Positions 16,721 through 25,813 of a DNA stretch of 64,000 nt are shown piece by piece. The stretch's first letter is position 1, and each line of letters opens with the position of its first letter. The position numbers and the translations under genes were made by a program. The stretch lies in assembly GCF_021245985.1 (NCBI RefSeq), contig NZ_JAJQXA010000003.1:414261-478260 (forward strand), in the 5' to 3' direction. This DNA is from Flavobacterium soyae (lineage in GTDB: Bacteria > Bacteroidota > Bacteroidia > Flavobacteriales > Flavobacteriaceae). The notes below the pieces were generated by a model. The model had not been told where the DNA came from. It saw only the letters and a list, made by a program, of their open reading frames with translations, and made no database searches.

Positions 16721-18868
16721 ATGATAGAATTTTTCAAGCATTTTTTACACGAATTTGAATTACCTCTCAGCAACCCAGTATTGATTTTCTCTTTAATACT
16801 TTTTATTATTCTGCTGTCGCCCATTTTACTTAAAAAAATAAATATTCCAGGAATTATTGGTTTGATTATTTCGGGAGTTATTATTGGACCGCACGGACTT
16901 AATATTCTGGCTAAAAACTCTGCGGTTGATTTATTTTCGACAATCGGGCTTTTGTATATTATGTTTATTGCGGGTTTGGAATTGGATATGAACGAGTTTA
17001 AAGCGAACCGAAACAAGAGTTTATTATTCGGATTTTTTACGTTTATCCTGCCGCTTTCGATAGGTTTTCCGGTTTGTTTTTATTTATTGCAATACGATTT
17101 CAATGCTAGTTTTTTAACCGCGAGTATGTTTGCGACTCATACTTTAGTAGCGTATCCAATTGTGAGCAAACTCGGAATTGCAAAAAATCAGGCTGTTGCC
17201 ATTACCGTTGGCGGAACTATTTTGACAGATACAGCCGTTTTGATTATTCTGGCCGTAATTATGGGAAGCAGTCAGGGAAGTTTAAATCAGGCTTTTTGGA
17301 TTAAATTGGGGGTTTCATTGGCAATTTTCTCTGCCATTATGTTTTTATTGATTCCGAGAATTGCCAAATGGTTTTTCAAAAAACTGGAAAGTGAAAAACA
17401 CGCCCATTATATTTTTGTTCTTTCTGTAGTTTTCTTTGCCGCCTTTTTGGCAGAAGCGGCAGGAGTAGAGCCTATTATTGGCGCTTTCGTTGCCGGTTTA
17501 GCATTAAACCCTTTAATTCCGCAGTCATCGGCTTTAATGAACCGAATTGAATTTATAGGAAACTCATTATTTATTCCGTTTTTCCTGATTTCTGTTGGAA
17601 TGCTGGTTGATATAAGCGTGATTTTAAGCGGACCAACTGCTTTAATTGTTGCCGGAACTTTGAGTGTTGTGGCTATTTTTGGAAAATGGATTGCAGCTTT
17701 TTTTACACAAGTCGTTTTTAAATACAGCAAAACCGAAAGACAGCTTATTTTTGGTTTGAGCAGTGCGCACGCCGCTGCAACTCTTGCCGTAATTTTAGTG
17801 GGTTTTAAAGCTAAAATACTGGATGAAAACATCTTAAACGGAACTATTATTTTAATTCTGATTACTTGTATCGTGGCCTCTTTTGCAACCGAAAAAGCAG
17901 CGAAGAAAATAGCCATCTGCGAAGAAGAAATTTCGCATACAAACACAGATAAAGATCAAATTTTAGACGAGCATATTTTAATTCCATTAGCAAAAACTTC
18001 TGCCGCAGCGAGTCTGCTGGATTTTGCCCTTTTAATAAAAGATAAGAAATCGTCGAATCCTGTAACGCTTTTAACGATTGTGCCAAATAACGATCAGGCT
18101 GAAAAGAACATTTTAAAATATCGAAAAGCGGTTGATAAATTTGTAATCCAAGGTTCGGCATCTGAAGTAAAAATAAATACAATTGCAAGAATCGACCATA
18201 ATCCGGCGAGTGGAATTGCGAGAACTTCTAAAGAAATAATGTCAGATATTGTGATTGTAGGCTGGCCAAAGAAAACAGGTTTCCTGGATAAAATTTTTGG
18301 AGAAAATGTAGATTCAATCATAAACAATGTCGATAAAAGTTTGTTTATCAGCAGGTTTCAAAAAACGTTTATCGAAGATAAAAGATTGGTATTTATCTGC
18401 CCGCCGTTTTCAGAAAGAGGAATTGGATTTCAGCTTTTATTGCAGAAAATATGCAGGTTATCACAAGAACTAAGTATTCCGATTGTTGTTTATGCCGAAT
18501 ATAAAACGCATCAAACCATTCAGCAGATTGCTAATAATCTTCGATTGAATGCTAAATTAGGTTTTAAAAGTGTAATAGAATGGGATGATTTTGAATCGAT
18601 TTCAGACGAAATTCGTGAAACAGATTTAATTGTTTTCAATTTATCCCGAAAAGGTTCGGTTTCGTATCATTCTATTTTTGACAGACTGCCTCAAAAATTC
18701 GAAAAATTCTTCAACAATAATAATATCATTCTGGTTTATCCACAAGACGATCGCAAAATTAGTTCTATGGATGCTTACGAAGATTTTACTGCATCACCGT
18801 TAACCAAAAGTTTGGAAGCAATCGAACAAATTGGACGCGGTTTGGGAAGTATTTTGAAGAAGGGTTAG
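16721..18868 (+). CDS. Kef/CPA2-type cation:proton antiporter with C-terminal stress domain
   Basis: A 715-residue inner-membrane antiporter. About twelve membrane helices fill residues 20-390, with CPA2 features such as GLIISGVIIGPHGLN, ATHTLVAYPIVSKLGI and a discontinuous-helix TDTAVL motif. After residue 400 a soluble part of about 300 residues resembles tandem universal-stress-protein-like domains (ILIPLAKTSAAASLLDFAL, then FISRFQKT), not the TrkA-N domain of KefB/C. It probably exchanges Na+ or K+ for protons; ion choice is not readable. The DUF2625 gene follows 24 bp later. Confidence 0.9.
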   Translation: MIEFFKHFLHEFELPLSNPVLIFSLILFIILLSPILLKKINIPGIIGLIISGVIIGPHGLNILAKNSAVDLFSTIGLLYIMFIAGLELDMNEFKANRNKSLLFGFFTFILPLSIGFPVCFYLLQYDFNASFLTASMFATHTLVAYPIVSKLGIAKNQAVAITVGGTILTDTAVLIILAVIMGSSQGSLNQAFWIKLGVSLAIFSAIMFLLIPRIAKWFFKKLESEKHAHYIFVLSVVFFAAFLAEAAGVEPIIGAFVAGLALNPLIPQSSALMNRIEFIGNSLFIPFFLISVGMLVDISVILSGPTALIVAGTLSVVAIFGKWIAAFFTQVVFKYSKTERQLIFGLSSAHAAATLAVILVGFKAKILDENILNGTIILILITCIVASFATEKAAKKIAICEEEISHTNTDKDQILDEHILIPLAKTSAAASLLDFALLIKDKKSSNPVTLLTIVPNNDQAEKNILKYRKAVDKFVIQGSASEVKINTIARIDHNPASGIARTSKEIMSDIVIVGWPKKTGFLDKIFGENVDSIINNVDKSLFISRFQKTFIEDKRLVFICPPFSERGIGFQLLLQKICRLSQELSIPIVVYAEYKTHQTIQQIANNLRLNAKLGFKSVIEWDDFESISDEIRETDLIVFNLSRKGSVSYHSIFDRLPQKFEKFFNNNNIILVYPQDDRKISSMDAYEDFTASPLTKSLEAIEQIGRGLGSILKKG

Positions 18869-18892
18869 ATTTAAATAATTATAAGCCATTAA

Positions 18893-19636
18893 ATGATACC
18901 AAAGTTTCCGTTAATTGTACTGACATTTTTAACTTTTGCAGCGACTGCACAAAACAAAATGAAAAAAGCCGAAGAACTTATAGATAAAGCAAATCCGGGC
19001 TGGACTCTGGTAGAAGACTGGATTAAAACGGCAACAAATAAAGTGGAGATTTTACCGGTCGATGCATTAAAGGCAAAAGATGCTTTGTACAAAACTCAGG
19101 TTACAACGCGTTCGACAATGGGGGCGGTTATTTTTAATACTGGAGGCATTTTAGTTGATGACGGCTGGATTAGAATTTTAGGTTCTGGAAGTTCAAAATT
19201 TAATCGTTCGCTGCCTGATTGGAACAAAGGAAAATCATTTAATGAGTTTGGCGAAACTCCAGCTTTTTTATTAATTGCAGATGATGCAATTGGCGGTTTT
19301 TATTTTTTAAATGGAGGAGGATTAGGAACTGACGCAGGGAAAATTTATTATTTTTCTCCTGATAATCTGGAGTTTGAACCGCTAGATATTACGTATTCTG
19401 AGTTTTTAGGATTTTGTTTTAGTAATGATTTAGATAAGTTTTATGAAGGCAACAGATGGAAGGACTGGAGAACAGAAGTTTCTAAATTAAAAGGCGATGA
19501 AGTATTCAATTTTTATCCGTTTTTATGGACAGCCGAAGGAAGTGATATCAATAAAAATACACGAAAAATAATTCCGGTTCAGGAACAGTACAGTTTGAAT
19601 TTAGATTTACGAAAGCAGCTTGGGTTTGATAAATAA
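18893..19636 (+). CDS. Secreted DUF2625-family protein
   Basis: 247 residues. An N-terminal signal peptide (about residues 1-19, ending in ATAQ) precedes the DUF2625 domain, recognised by NPGWTLVEDWI, TTRSTMGAVIFNTGGILVD and DGWIRILGSG. Function of the family is unknown. Most relatives are cytoplasmic, so the signal peptide is notable. It lies between the antiporter and the VOC gene with gaps of 24 and 18 bp, a likely three-gene unit. Confidence 0.82.
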   Translation: MIPKFPLIVLTFLTFAATAQNKMKKAEELIDKANPGWTLVEDWIKTATNKVEILPVDALKAKDALYKTQVTTRSTMGAVIFNTGGILVDDGWIRILGSGSSKFNRSLPDWNKGKSFNEFGETPAFLLIADDAIGGFYFLNGGGLGTDAGKIYYFSPDNLEFEPLDITYSEFLGFCFSNDLDKFYEGNRWKDWRTEVSKLKGDEVFNFYPFLWTAEGSDINKNTRKIIPVQEQYSLNLDLRKQLGFDK

Positions 19637-19654
19637 TTTCAAGAAACAATAAAG

Positions 19655-20017
19655 ATGAATCATAATATAAAATCAATCCGGCCATTTATTGGAGCAAAAA
19701 ACTTTGAAGTTTCAAGAAGTTTTTATCGCGATTTAGGATTTGAAGAAATAGTTTTAGAATCTAATTTTTCGGTTTTTAAATCAGGAGAAACTGCCTTTTA
19801 TCTACAAGATTATTACGATAAAAATTGGATTGAAAACACAATGATTTTTCTTGAAGTAGATGATGCTGATCGTTATTATAAGGAACTTTTAGCTTTAAAC
19901 TTAACTGAAAAATATGGCGTAAAACTAACACCAACACGCCATTTAGATTGGGGAAGTGAATGTTTTCTGCACGATCCATCTGGGGTTTTATGGCATTTTG
20001 GAACTTTTAAAAAATAA
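19655..20017 (+). CDS. VOC-superfamily (glyoxalase-like) protein
   Basis: 120 residues forming one vicinal-oxygen-chelate domain of paired beta-alpha-beta-beta-beta units: IRPFIGAKNFEVSRSFYRDL, then YKELLALNLTEKYGVK and ECFLHDPSGVLWHFG. Members bind metal and act on varied substrates, and some are bleomycin-type resistance proteins; the sequence does not say which. The end coincides with a dyad repeat that may act as terminator. Confidence 0.85.
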   Translation: MNHNIKSIRPFIGAKNFEVSRSFYRDLGFEEIVLESNFSVFKSGETAFYLQDYYDKNWIENTMIFLEVDDADRYYKELLALNLTEKYGVKLTPTRHLDWGSECFLHDPSGVLWHFGTFKK

Positions 20018-20022
20018 GTTTG

Positions 20023-20087
20023 CCACGAATTTCACTAATTTTCACTAATTTTTATTTTTAATTCGTGGAAATTAGTGAAATTCGTGG
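20023..20087. repeat. Dyad repeat (CCACGAATTTCAC family)
   Basis: CCACGAATTTCACTAATTTT (20023-20042) pairs with the reverse complement ending GTGAAATTCGTGG at 20087. It lies between convergent genes and is a plausible bidirectional terminator. Confidence 0.75.
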
Positions 20088-20091
20088 TTAT

Positions 20092-20775
20092 TTAATTTAT
20101 TAGAAAATCTTCTAAGTGAATTGTGTTTTCTGCTCTCTGATACCAATCATTAAAAACTAATTCCAGTTTATCGGCTGTGAATTCTCCAAAAGTATAATCC
20201 CGAAATTGCTCAACAGCTTCAATTAATTCCTTAGGATTTTGAAGTTCTTCTGTAAAACGCATTACCGTTGAATGTGCTGTAGAAATAGAATATCGGCTGT
20301 CGATACTTTGTTCTAAAGTTGAATTTCTAAAATTCTCCCGAAGTTTATTTCTTAAATTATTCAAAGTTTCACCTGAAGGAAATCCCTGAATCATTATTGC
20401 AGAATTTGATGCCGTAACGCCGCGAAATTCGATTTTGATTTCGCCCAAATCAGCTAAACTATTTTGGATTATGTTAATATAATCTTCAACATTAATTTTA
20501 TCTAAACTAAAACTTTCATAACAGGAAATTATCGACATTACCGTAATATGAATATCAGAATCAGGATAATAATATTGGTTAGGTTCAACAGCTTTTAATT
20601 CTTTTAAAAACAACTGAATATTGGTTTTTATTTTTTCGCTTGGGCGGAGGAGAAACGTAATGCCAAAGCGGGAATCTGAACGATTATTTATTTTGGAATC
20701 TAAACTGTAATTTCTGTTTAAAATAGCTTCAGAAGAAGTTTTATAAAGTTGATTGTAATGTTCTGCTAAACTCAT
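20092..20775 (-). CDS. 2H phosphoesterase (2'-5' RNA ligase-like)
   Basis: 227 residues with the two catalytic HxTx motifs of the 2H superfamily: HITV at residues 76-79 and HSTV at 168-171. The spacing of about 90 residues fits LigT/2'-5' RNA ligase-like enzymes, which open or join 2'-linked phosphoesters or cyclic nucleotides. Flavobacterial relatives are sometimes called mutarotases, a name the motifs do not support. The stop of the next gene upstream is only five bases away, so it is probably co-transcribed with the DUF1801 gene. Confidence 0.82.
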   Translation of the reverse strand: MSLAEHYNQLYKTSSEAILNRNYSLDSKINNRSDSRFGITFLLRPSEKIKTNIQLFLKELKAVEPNQYYYPDSDIHITVMSIISCYESFSLDKINVEDYINIIQNSLADLGEIKIEFRGVTASNSAIMIQGFPSGETLNNLRNKLRENFRNSTLEQSIDSRYSISTAHSTVMRFTEELQNPKELIEAVEQFRDYTFGEFTADKLELVFNDWYQRAENTIHLEDFLIN

Positions 20776-20780
20776 TCGGG

Positions 20781-21149
20781 TTATTTCTTTTTCGCTTTTT
20801 CCAGATTTTCTTTCACTCTAAACTTTACAATTTTGGTGATTAAATCGTACGGCATTTTTTCTTTTAAAGGGAACTGAACGGAACCTTTTCCAGATTTATA
20901 TTTAGAAAGTTCCGCAGCAAAAGCTTCATGACCGCCTGGCAAAGCATACAATCCGATATGATTTTTAAATGCAGCAAAATAAACCACGATTCCGTTTTGT
21001 TCAAAAGCCGGCATAGAATAACTGATTTTTTCTTTGGCATCTGGTGCTGCTTTCTGAATCGTCATTCTAACTTTTTCTAAAATTTCCTGAACGTCATTGG
21101 GAAATGCGCCAATGTATTCGTCGATATTTTCGGGTTTTTTTGTATCCAT
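20781..21149 (-). CDS. DUF1801 (YdhG-like) protein, copy 1
   Basis: 122 residues from ATG 21149 (MDTKKPENIDEYI). An ATG ten codons earlier falls in A-rich DNA. The DUF1801/YdhG fold is recognised by AFPNDVQEILEKVRMTIQKA, EKISYSMPAF and FAAFKNHIGLYALPGG. A Bacillus relative (Fra/YdhG) has been described as an iron chaperone; whether this holds here is unknown. Two further DUF1801 proteins lie at 26920-27342 and 32626-33015, both quite different in sequence. Confidence 0.85.
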   Translation of the reverse strand: MDTKKPENIDEYIGAFPNDVQEILEKVRMTIQKAAPDAKEKISYSMPAFEQNGIVVYFAAFKNHIGLYALPGGHEAFAAELSKYKSGKGSVQFPLKEKMPYDLITKIVKFRVKENLEKAKKK

Positions 21150-21167
21150 AAGTTTTATTTTTTTTAT

Positions 21168-21232
21168 TTCATGTTTCAAGTTTCAGGCTGTTGTAGAGAA
21201 CTTGAAACTAAAGAAACCTGAAACCTGAAACT
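21168..21232. repeat. Dyad repeat (GTTTCAAGTTTCAGG family)
   Basis: CATGTTTCAAGTTTCAGG faces GAAACCTGAAACCTGAAAC across a short spacer. Same word family as 3570-3631. Confidence 0.65.
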
Positions 21233-21234
21233 TT

Positions 21235-21702
21235 TTATGCCAGTCCTTTTGGAAATCTATCTAAAACTAAATTTAGCTGTAATTTATGCTCCAAATATGC
21301 TTTTGCTCCAGCTAAAACTAACGTGAAACCTTCGGTAGAATTGCGGACTTGGTCGATAATTTTATCTGAATCTCCTTTTAAACCTGAGTTTGTAATGCTT
21401 ACAAAAGTTTCATTTTCGTTTAACGGGGTAAAAATCCATTCTACTAAAGTTGTTTCATCAGGATTTCCCCATTCAATAACAATCTTTTTATTTTCCTGTA
21501 TAACTAATGTTTTAACCGAAAGCGAAAAACCATACATTTCCCAAGTCCATTCGGTTTTTTGATTTTCTTCTAATCTTCCTGAACCTTTTGTAAACCAAAA
21601 TTTACTCGTAATTTCCGGATCAATAAAAGCCTGAAAAACTTCTGAAACAGTTTTTCTAATCAGCATTTCGGCTTTTGCAAATTTGTTGTTTTCTGGTTTC
21701 AT
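21235..21702 (-). CDS. SRPBCC-domain protein (AHSA1-like), copy 1
   Basis: 155 residues of the START/Bet v 1-like fold: AEMLIRKTVSEVFQAFIDPE at the start, FWFTKGSGRLEENQKTEWTW, and a C-terminal amphipathic helix (GFTLVLAGAKAYLEHKL). This matches the activator-of-Hsp90-ATPase-1-like group common in flavobacteria; ligands are unknown. A second such protein is at 30350-30835. Confidence 0.85.
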   Translation of the reverse strand: MKPENNKFAKAEMLIRKTVSEVFQAFIDPEITSKFWFTKGSGRLEENQKTEWTWEMYGFSLSVKTLVIQENKKIVIEWGNPDETTLVEWIFTPLNENETFVSITNSGLKGDSDKIIDQVRNSTEGFTLVLAGAKAYLEHKLQLNLVLDRFPKGLA

Positions 21703-21812
21703 TTTTCAACGTTAGATATTATAAGTTAAATTTGAGAAGTTAGTTTAACTTCCTTCTTTTTCTTGAAACCTCTAATTTATGAAATTGTTGTAGGAAAAAT
21801 GATAAAAATGAA

Positions 21813-22493
21813 TTAAAATGTAAATCCGGCTAATAAATTCAGCGAGTTTGTTTTTATAGTACCGCCATTCATAACCTCGCCTTTAGCAATATTTGCTAAT
21901 CCTAAATTCTCTCTTAATTCGATATAAAAATTATGATTTTCGTTAAACTTAAATTCTTTTCCAATTCCGGCAGAAATACCATAATCTAATGATTTTCTAT
22001 TTTTGGTATCTTCTACATCGCCATTATATATTGAAGGAAAATTACTTTCTGATTTTATTCCGGATTTAAGTAAATAACCTAAATAAGGTCCGCCATTTAT
22101 GTAAAAACTTTTATCATTTGAGAAATTATACTTTATCATAATCGGAAGTACGATATAGTTTAAGTATGTTGTGGTTTTAGATTTATAAAAGGTTTGCTCA
22201 ATTGGTAATGGTGATTCTGAATTATCTATTAAATTAATTGTGCTTTTCGAAATCTGAGCTTTTCTCTCATAATTCAAATCAACTTTTATGGATAAGTTTT
22301 TCTGAATTTCATGTTGAAAAGAAAAGCCAAATAAATAAGCAAAGCCGGGATTGTCGTCTACAAAACCGTCATAGCCTCTAAGACTGGAATAGTTTAAACC
22401 TCCTTGTATTCCGAATTTAACTTTTGAATCTTGAGCAGATGTTTTAAATGTGATAAGAACGATTATAAAAAATAAAAATGTAATTTTCTTCAT
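21813..22493 (-). CDS. Outer-membrane beta-barrel protein (PorT family)
   Basis: 226 residues with a signal peptide (about 1-20, ending TSAQ) and alternating hydrophobic strands ending in aromatic or hydrophobic residues, the last being LNLLAGFTF. The glycine-rich start KFGIQGGLNYSSLRGYDG is typical of Bacteroidota OMP_b-brl_2/PorT-like barrels of eight strands. Role unknown. The gene is alone. Confidence 0.85.
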   Translation of the reverse strand: MKKITFLFFIIVLITFKTSAQDSKVKFGIQGGLNYSSLRGYDGFVDDNPGFAYLFGFSFQHEIQKNLSIKVDLNYERKAQISKSTINLIDNSESPLPIEQTFYKSKTTTYLNYIVLPIMIKYNFSNDKSFYINGGPYLGYLLKSGIKSESNFPSIYNGDVEDTKNRKSLDYGISAGIGKEFKFNENHNFYIELRENLGLANIAKGEVMNGGTIKTNSLNLLAGFTF

Positions 22494-22541
22494 GTTTGTT
22501 TTGGTTGAATATTTTTGACGGCGAATATATATAATTATGAT

Positions 22542-23123
22542 TTATATATTTTTCTTATCAATCCATTTTCCAACCGTTGGCGGAATATAATTTTCCATTT
22601 GGCTTAATAAGCTCTCAATATCATCGCTTACCAAAAGCATTTTTTGATTAGCTTCTTTCAATAAACCTTTTTTACTCATGGTTTGAAGCAATTCTAAAAG
22701 CGAATCATAGAATCCGTTGATGTTTAAAATTGCGATTGGCTTTTTATGTAATCCTAACTGCGCCCAGGTCAGCATTTCGAAAAGTTCTTCCAGCGTCCCA
22801 AAACCACCCGGAAGTGCGATTACACCGTCGCATAAATCATTCATTTTGGTTTTGCGCTCATGCATGCTTTCTACCAAAATCAATTCGGTTAAACCCAGAT
22901 GTGCGATTTCTTTTGATCTTAAAAAATTGGGTAGAACACCAATTACAGTTCCGTTTTCACTCAAAGCACCATCCGCAACAGCACCCATTAAACCAACATT
23001 TGCTCCGCCATAAACTAGAGCGATATTTTGTTTGGCTAAAATTTTTCCCAATAATTCGGCTTGTTCTTTATAGATTTCTTCGGTGCCAAAACTTGATCCG
23101 CAGAAAACGGTTATTCTTTTCAT
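22542..23123 (-). CDS. LOG-family Rossmann-fold protein (TIGR00730)
   Basis: 193 residues. Cytokinin riboside 5'-monophosphate phosphoribohydrolase family: cleaves the N-glycosidic bond of (modified) nucleotide monophosphates. The diagnostic motif PGGFGTLEELFE with preceding SMHERK and the N-terminal CGSSFGTEEIYKEQAELLG and VYGGANVGLMGAVADG are all present. Natural substrate in bacteria without cytokinins is uncertain, AMP being one candidate. Confidence 0.92.
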   Translation of the reverse strand: MKRITVFCGSSFGTEEIYKEQAELLGKILAKQNIALVYGGANVGLMGAVADGALSENGTVIGVLPNFLRSKEIAHLGLTELILVESMHERKTKMNDLCDGVIALPGGFGTLEELFEMLTWAQLGLHKKPIAILNINGFYDSLLELLQTMSKKGLLKEANQKMLLVSDDIESLLSQMENYIPPTVGKWIDKKNI

Positions 23124-23204
23124 GTTGCTAGTTGAATTAAAAATGAAAAATTATGAATTAAAAATACTTGTAAAACTGTCACTGAAAACTGCGACTGCAA
23201 ACTA

Positions 23205-23729
23205 TTACTTTTTCAGTTCATATTCAAAGTGCGGCAGACTTACACCATTATTCGTAAAAACCATAGTATTTACTTTTTCTGCACCAAGTTTTAAAACAGC
23301 TTTTTGCGAACGGAAATTCTCTGCTCCAATATGAAAAAGTATTGAATCAACATACTGAAAGGCGTAATCGATCAATAACTTTTTGCAGGATTTATTATAC
23401 GGGCCGCTCCAGTATTTTCTGGATAGAAAAGTATATCCAATGGCAACACTCGATTTTTCGGGATTATAATCGTAATAACGCGTGGTTCCCATAATTTCAT
23501 TGGTATGTTTATCCAGAATTAAAAACGAACCTTTTGAATCTATTGCAGTTTCAAAAAAAGTTTTAAAAACATCTTTTTTATAGCGGTCTTTCATTGGGTG
23601 CTGTTCCCAAATTAAAGGATCTGAAGCAGCTTTATAAAGTTCTTCAAAATGATTTTCCTCAAGAGGAATCAATTTTACAATTTGGTCTTCTAAAAAATCG
23701 GGCTGTAAGTTGAAATTTGATAATGTCAT
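23205..23729 (-). CDS. GNAT acetyltransferase (RimJ/RimL-like), copy 1
   Basis: 174 residues of the GNAT fold: VKLIPLEENHFEELYKAASD near the start, VAIGYTFLSRKYWSGPYNKS as the acetyl-CoA region, and the RimJ/RimL signature NFRSQKAVLKLGA near the end. It transfers acetyl from acetyl-CoA to an unknown amine. It is alone between repeats. Confidence 0.85.
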   Translation of the reverse strand: MTLSNFNLQPDFLEDQIVKLIPLEENHFEELYKAASDPLIWEQHPMKDRYKKDVFKTFFETAIDSKGSFLILDKHTNEIMGTTRYYDYNPEKSSVAIGYTFLSRKYWSGPYNKSCKKLLIDYAFQYVDSILFHIGAENFRSQKAVLKLGAEKVNTMVFTNNGVSLPHFEYELKK

Positions 23730-23761
23730 TTTATAGCGTTTTTTATGGTTAGTTCTTTTTT

Positions 23762-23942
23762 TACCACAGATTAAAAGGATTAAAAAGGATTTTTTTTGTC
23801 ATTTCGACTGAAAGGAGAAATCGCACTCGTAAATCGACAAAGATTGGCGGTTCTCGTTGCGGAATTACTTGTGCGATTTCTCCTTTCAGTCGAAATGACA
23901 AAAAGCTGCGTAAACCCGTTTCAATCAGTAAAATCCGTGTGC
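23762..23942. repeat. Nested repeats: C-type hairpin inside CCACAGATT repeat
   Basis: The left arm ACCACAGATTAAAAGGATT is at 23762-23782 and a degenerate right end near 23924-23942. In between, 23798-23826 and 23871-23899 are perfect 29-nt inverted repeats starting GTCATTTCGACTGAAAGG. One repeat family appears inserted into another. Confidence 0.75.
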
Positions 23943-23952
23943 CATTAAGCCA

Positions 23953-25077
23953 TCAAATCTGTCTAATCTGTACACACGAAACGTTTTCCATTTTAATTTC
24001 TTTTCCGGTTTTCTTCAATAATCCTGTTTTAGGATTTCTTCTAAAAACAATAATATTTCCGGTATTTACATTAGTGGCAACTAAAAATTTTCCGGTTTCG
24101 TCAATGGCAAAAACTCTCGGATGTTTACCTAAAGTAGATTGATAACCTACGTTTTTCAATAATCCATTTTCGTTAATTGAAAAGATAGCAATGTTATTTT
24201 CTTTCCCTCGATTTGCGGCATACAGAAACTTTCCGTCTGGCGAAATATGAATATCAGAACTTTCAAAACCTTCTTTTATTTTATCCATATGCGTCGCAAT
24301 GCGCTGGATTTTATTTAAAACTCCATTTTCATAATTATAAACACTTATCTGCCCCGCCATTTCTTCAATACAATAACCAAATTTTTGATTGGGATGAAAA
24401 GTAAAATGTCTAGGTCCGGCCTCTAAATCAGTTTTTGTAAATGGAGATTGAGCTTCGGTTAAAGGCTGTTTTTTATTTTCATCAAAGGCATAACAGCGAA
24501 TTTTATCGGCGCCTAAATCGGGTAAAAATAGATAATCGAATTGAGGCGAAAAAACTGCCGAATGAACATGAGATCTTGTTTGCCTTTCCTTGTGTATACT
24601 TCCGTCTGTATATTGAAAATTTTGTGCAATTGAATCGATTTTTCCGTTTTCTAAAAGAGGATAAACTGAAACACTTCCTTCTGTATAATTAGCATTTGCA
24701 ATCCATTTTCCGCTTTTATGAACCGTAACATAAACTGGATTTTCGCCGCCGCTTCTCTGGCTGTTTAAAAAAGTCAGACTTTTATTTTCGGGATTAAATT
24801 CAAAACTGCTTACGCTTCCGGCATTTGGTGTTTTGGTATCGGTGCAGGCATAAACATATTTTCCGTTTGGCGAAACAGTCAAATACGAAGGATTTATAAT
24901 GTTTTTTACCGAGGCTATTTTGATCAGTTTTCCGTTTAAAGTATCTAATTGATATATCTGAATCGCTTCTGCAGTTTTATTTCGATTGTATGATCCTAAA
25001 AACACATAGGTATTTTGAGAAAACATGCTGCATGTTATCAGGAATACAGTTGTTAGGAAGGTTATTTTTTGCTTCAA
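23953..25077 (-). CDS. Secreted lactonase-family beta-propeller protein
   Basis: 374 residues with a signal peptide (about 1-20, ending SMFSQ). The seven-bladed propeller of the YbhE/6-phosphogluconolactonase (Pgl) family is shown by repeats such as SYLTVSPNGKYVYACTDT, HSAVFSPQFDYLFLPDLGAD, GPRHFTFHPNQKFGYCIEE and SDIHISPDGKFLYAANRG. Export to the periplasm argues against a role in the cytosolic pentose phosphate pathway. Actual substrate unknown. Confidence 0.88.
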   Translation of the reverse strand: MKQKITFLTTVFLITCSMFSQNTYVFLGSYNRNKTAEAIQIYQLDTLNGKLIKIASVKNIINPSYLTVSPNGKYVYACTDTKTPNAGSVSSFEFNPENKSLTFLNSQRSGGENPVYVTVHKSGKWIANANYTEGSVSVYPLLENGKIDSIAQNFQYTDGSIHKERQTRSHVHSAVFSPQFDYLFLPDLGADKIRCYAFDENKKQPLTEAQSPFTKTDLEAGPRHFTFHPNQKFGYCIEEMAGQISVYNYENGVLNKIQRIATHMDKIKEGFESSDIHISPDGKFLYAANRGKENNIAIFSINENGLLKNVGYQSTLGKHPRVFAIDETGKFLVATNVNTGNIIVFRRNPKTGLLKKTGKEIKMENVSCVQIRQI

Positions 25078-25095
25078 GGCTTTGTTTTTAAGATG

Positions 25096-25632
25096 TTAAA
25101 TTTGTGAAATGAGTGGCAGTCTAAAACCAAATACCGCTAGTTCGCCCTGCATGAAATCTAAATCTTCAGATCTTTTAAAACCTAGTTTCTCATACATTTT
25201 CCATGCTGTTTTCATGACAAGTGTTGAATGGATAATAAGCTGTTTCTGATTGTTTTCAGCCGCTTTTTTGATACATGCTAATGTCAGCAGTTTACCAATT
25301 CCTTTTCCGCGTGCAATATTGTCAACACCCAATAATCGAAATCCTGCTGAGTTTTTTTCCTGAGTAGCAGTTCCGCCAGAACCATAATACTGCATATCAT
25401 TAAAAAATACAACCGCTCCAAGAATAGTATTGTTGTCGTCAACAGCCGCTAAAAGTTCTGTTTCCTGATGATTGGTAAAATCACCAATATTAGCCAGCAT
25501 TTTATAATAAACGGGTTGTTCGTTTTCTTTTGGAAAACCCTCTAATTGCGAGTAAACACGAATTAAAAGTTTTCCGATTTCTTCAAATTCTGAAGGAAAA
25601 GCGTTTCGAATTATATATTTTGAAGTATTCAT
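25096..25632 (-). CDS. GNAT acetyltransferase, copy 2
   Basis: 178 residues. Acetyl-CoA binding motif ARGKGIGKLL (about 108-117) and the C-terminal AWKMYEKLGFKRSED identify the GNAT fold. Substrate unknown. The start codon lies 18 bp from the lactonase gene's upstream end, so the two may be co-transcribed. Confidence 0.87.
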   Translation of the reverse strand: MNTSKYIIRNAFPSEFEEIGKLLIRVYSQLEGFPKENEQPVYYKMLANIGDFTNHQETELLAAVDDNNTILGAVVFFNDMQYYGSGGTATQEKNSAGFRLLGVDNIARGKGIGKLLTLACIKKAAENNQKQLIIHSTLVMKTAWKMYEKLGFKRSEDLDFMQGELAVFGFRLPLISQI

Positions 25633-25675
25633 TTTTTTTAGTTTTCAGTCACAGTCACAGTTTTTTGCGAATCTT

Positions 25676-25773
25676 GTCATTTCGAGGAACGAGAAATCAC
25701 ACAAGTAATTCGACAAAGATTGACGATTTAGCATACGGAATTTCTAGTGCGATTTCTCGTTCCTCGAAATGAC
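25676..25773. repeat. GTCATTTCGA hairpin repeat
   Basis: Arms 25676-25702 and 25747-25773 (GTCATTTCGAGGAACGAG and its complement) pair over 27 nt with one mismatch. The loop contains CGACAAAGATTG, as in the other copies. Confidence 0.8.
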
Positions 25774-25813
25774 AAACTAAAGCAATTTATAATTAACCAT
25801 TTACAATTAACAA

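Noticed and set aside
16556..16741. Minus-strand frame of 61 codons before the antiporter
   Set aside because: It overlaps the antiporter start and reads like non-coding AT-rich DNA.
22717..23131. Plus-strand frames through the LOG gene
   Set aside because: They are opposite-strand shadows of a well-supported gene.
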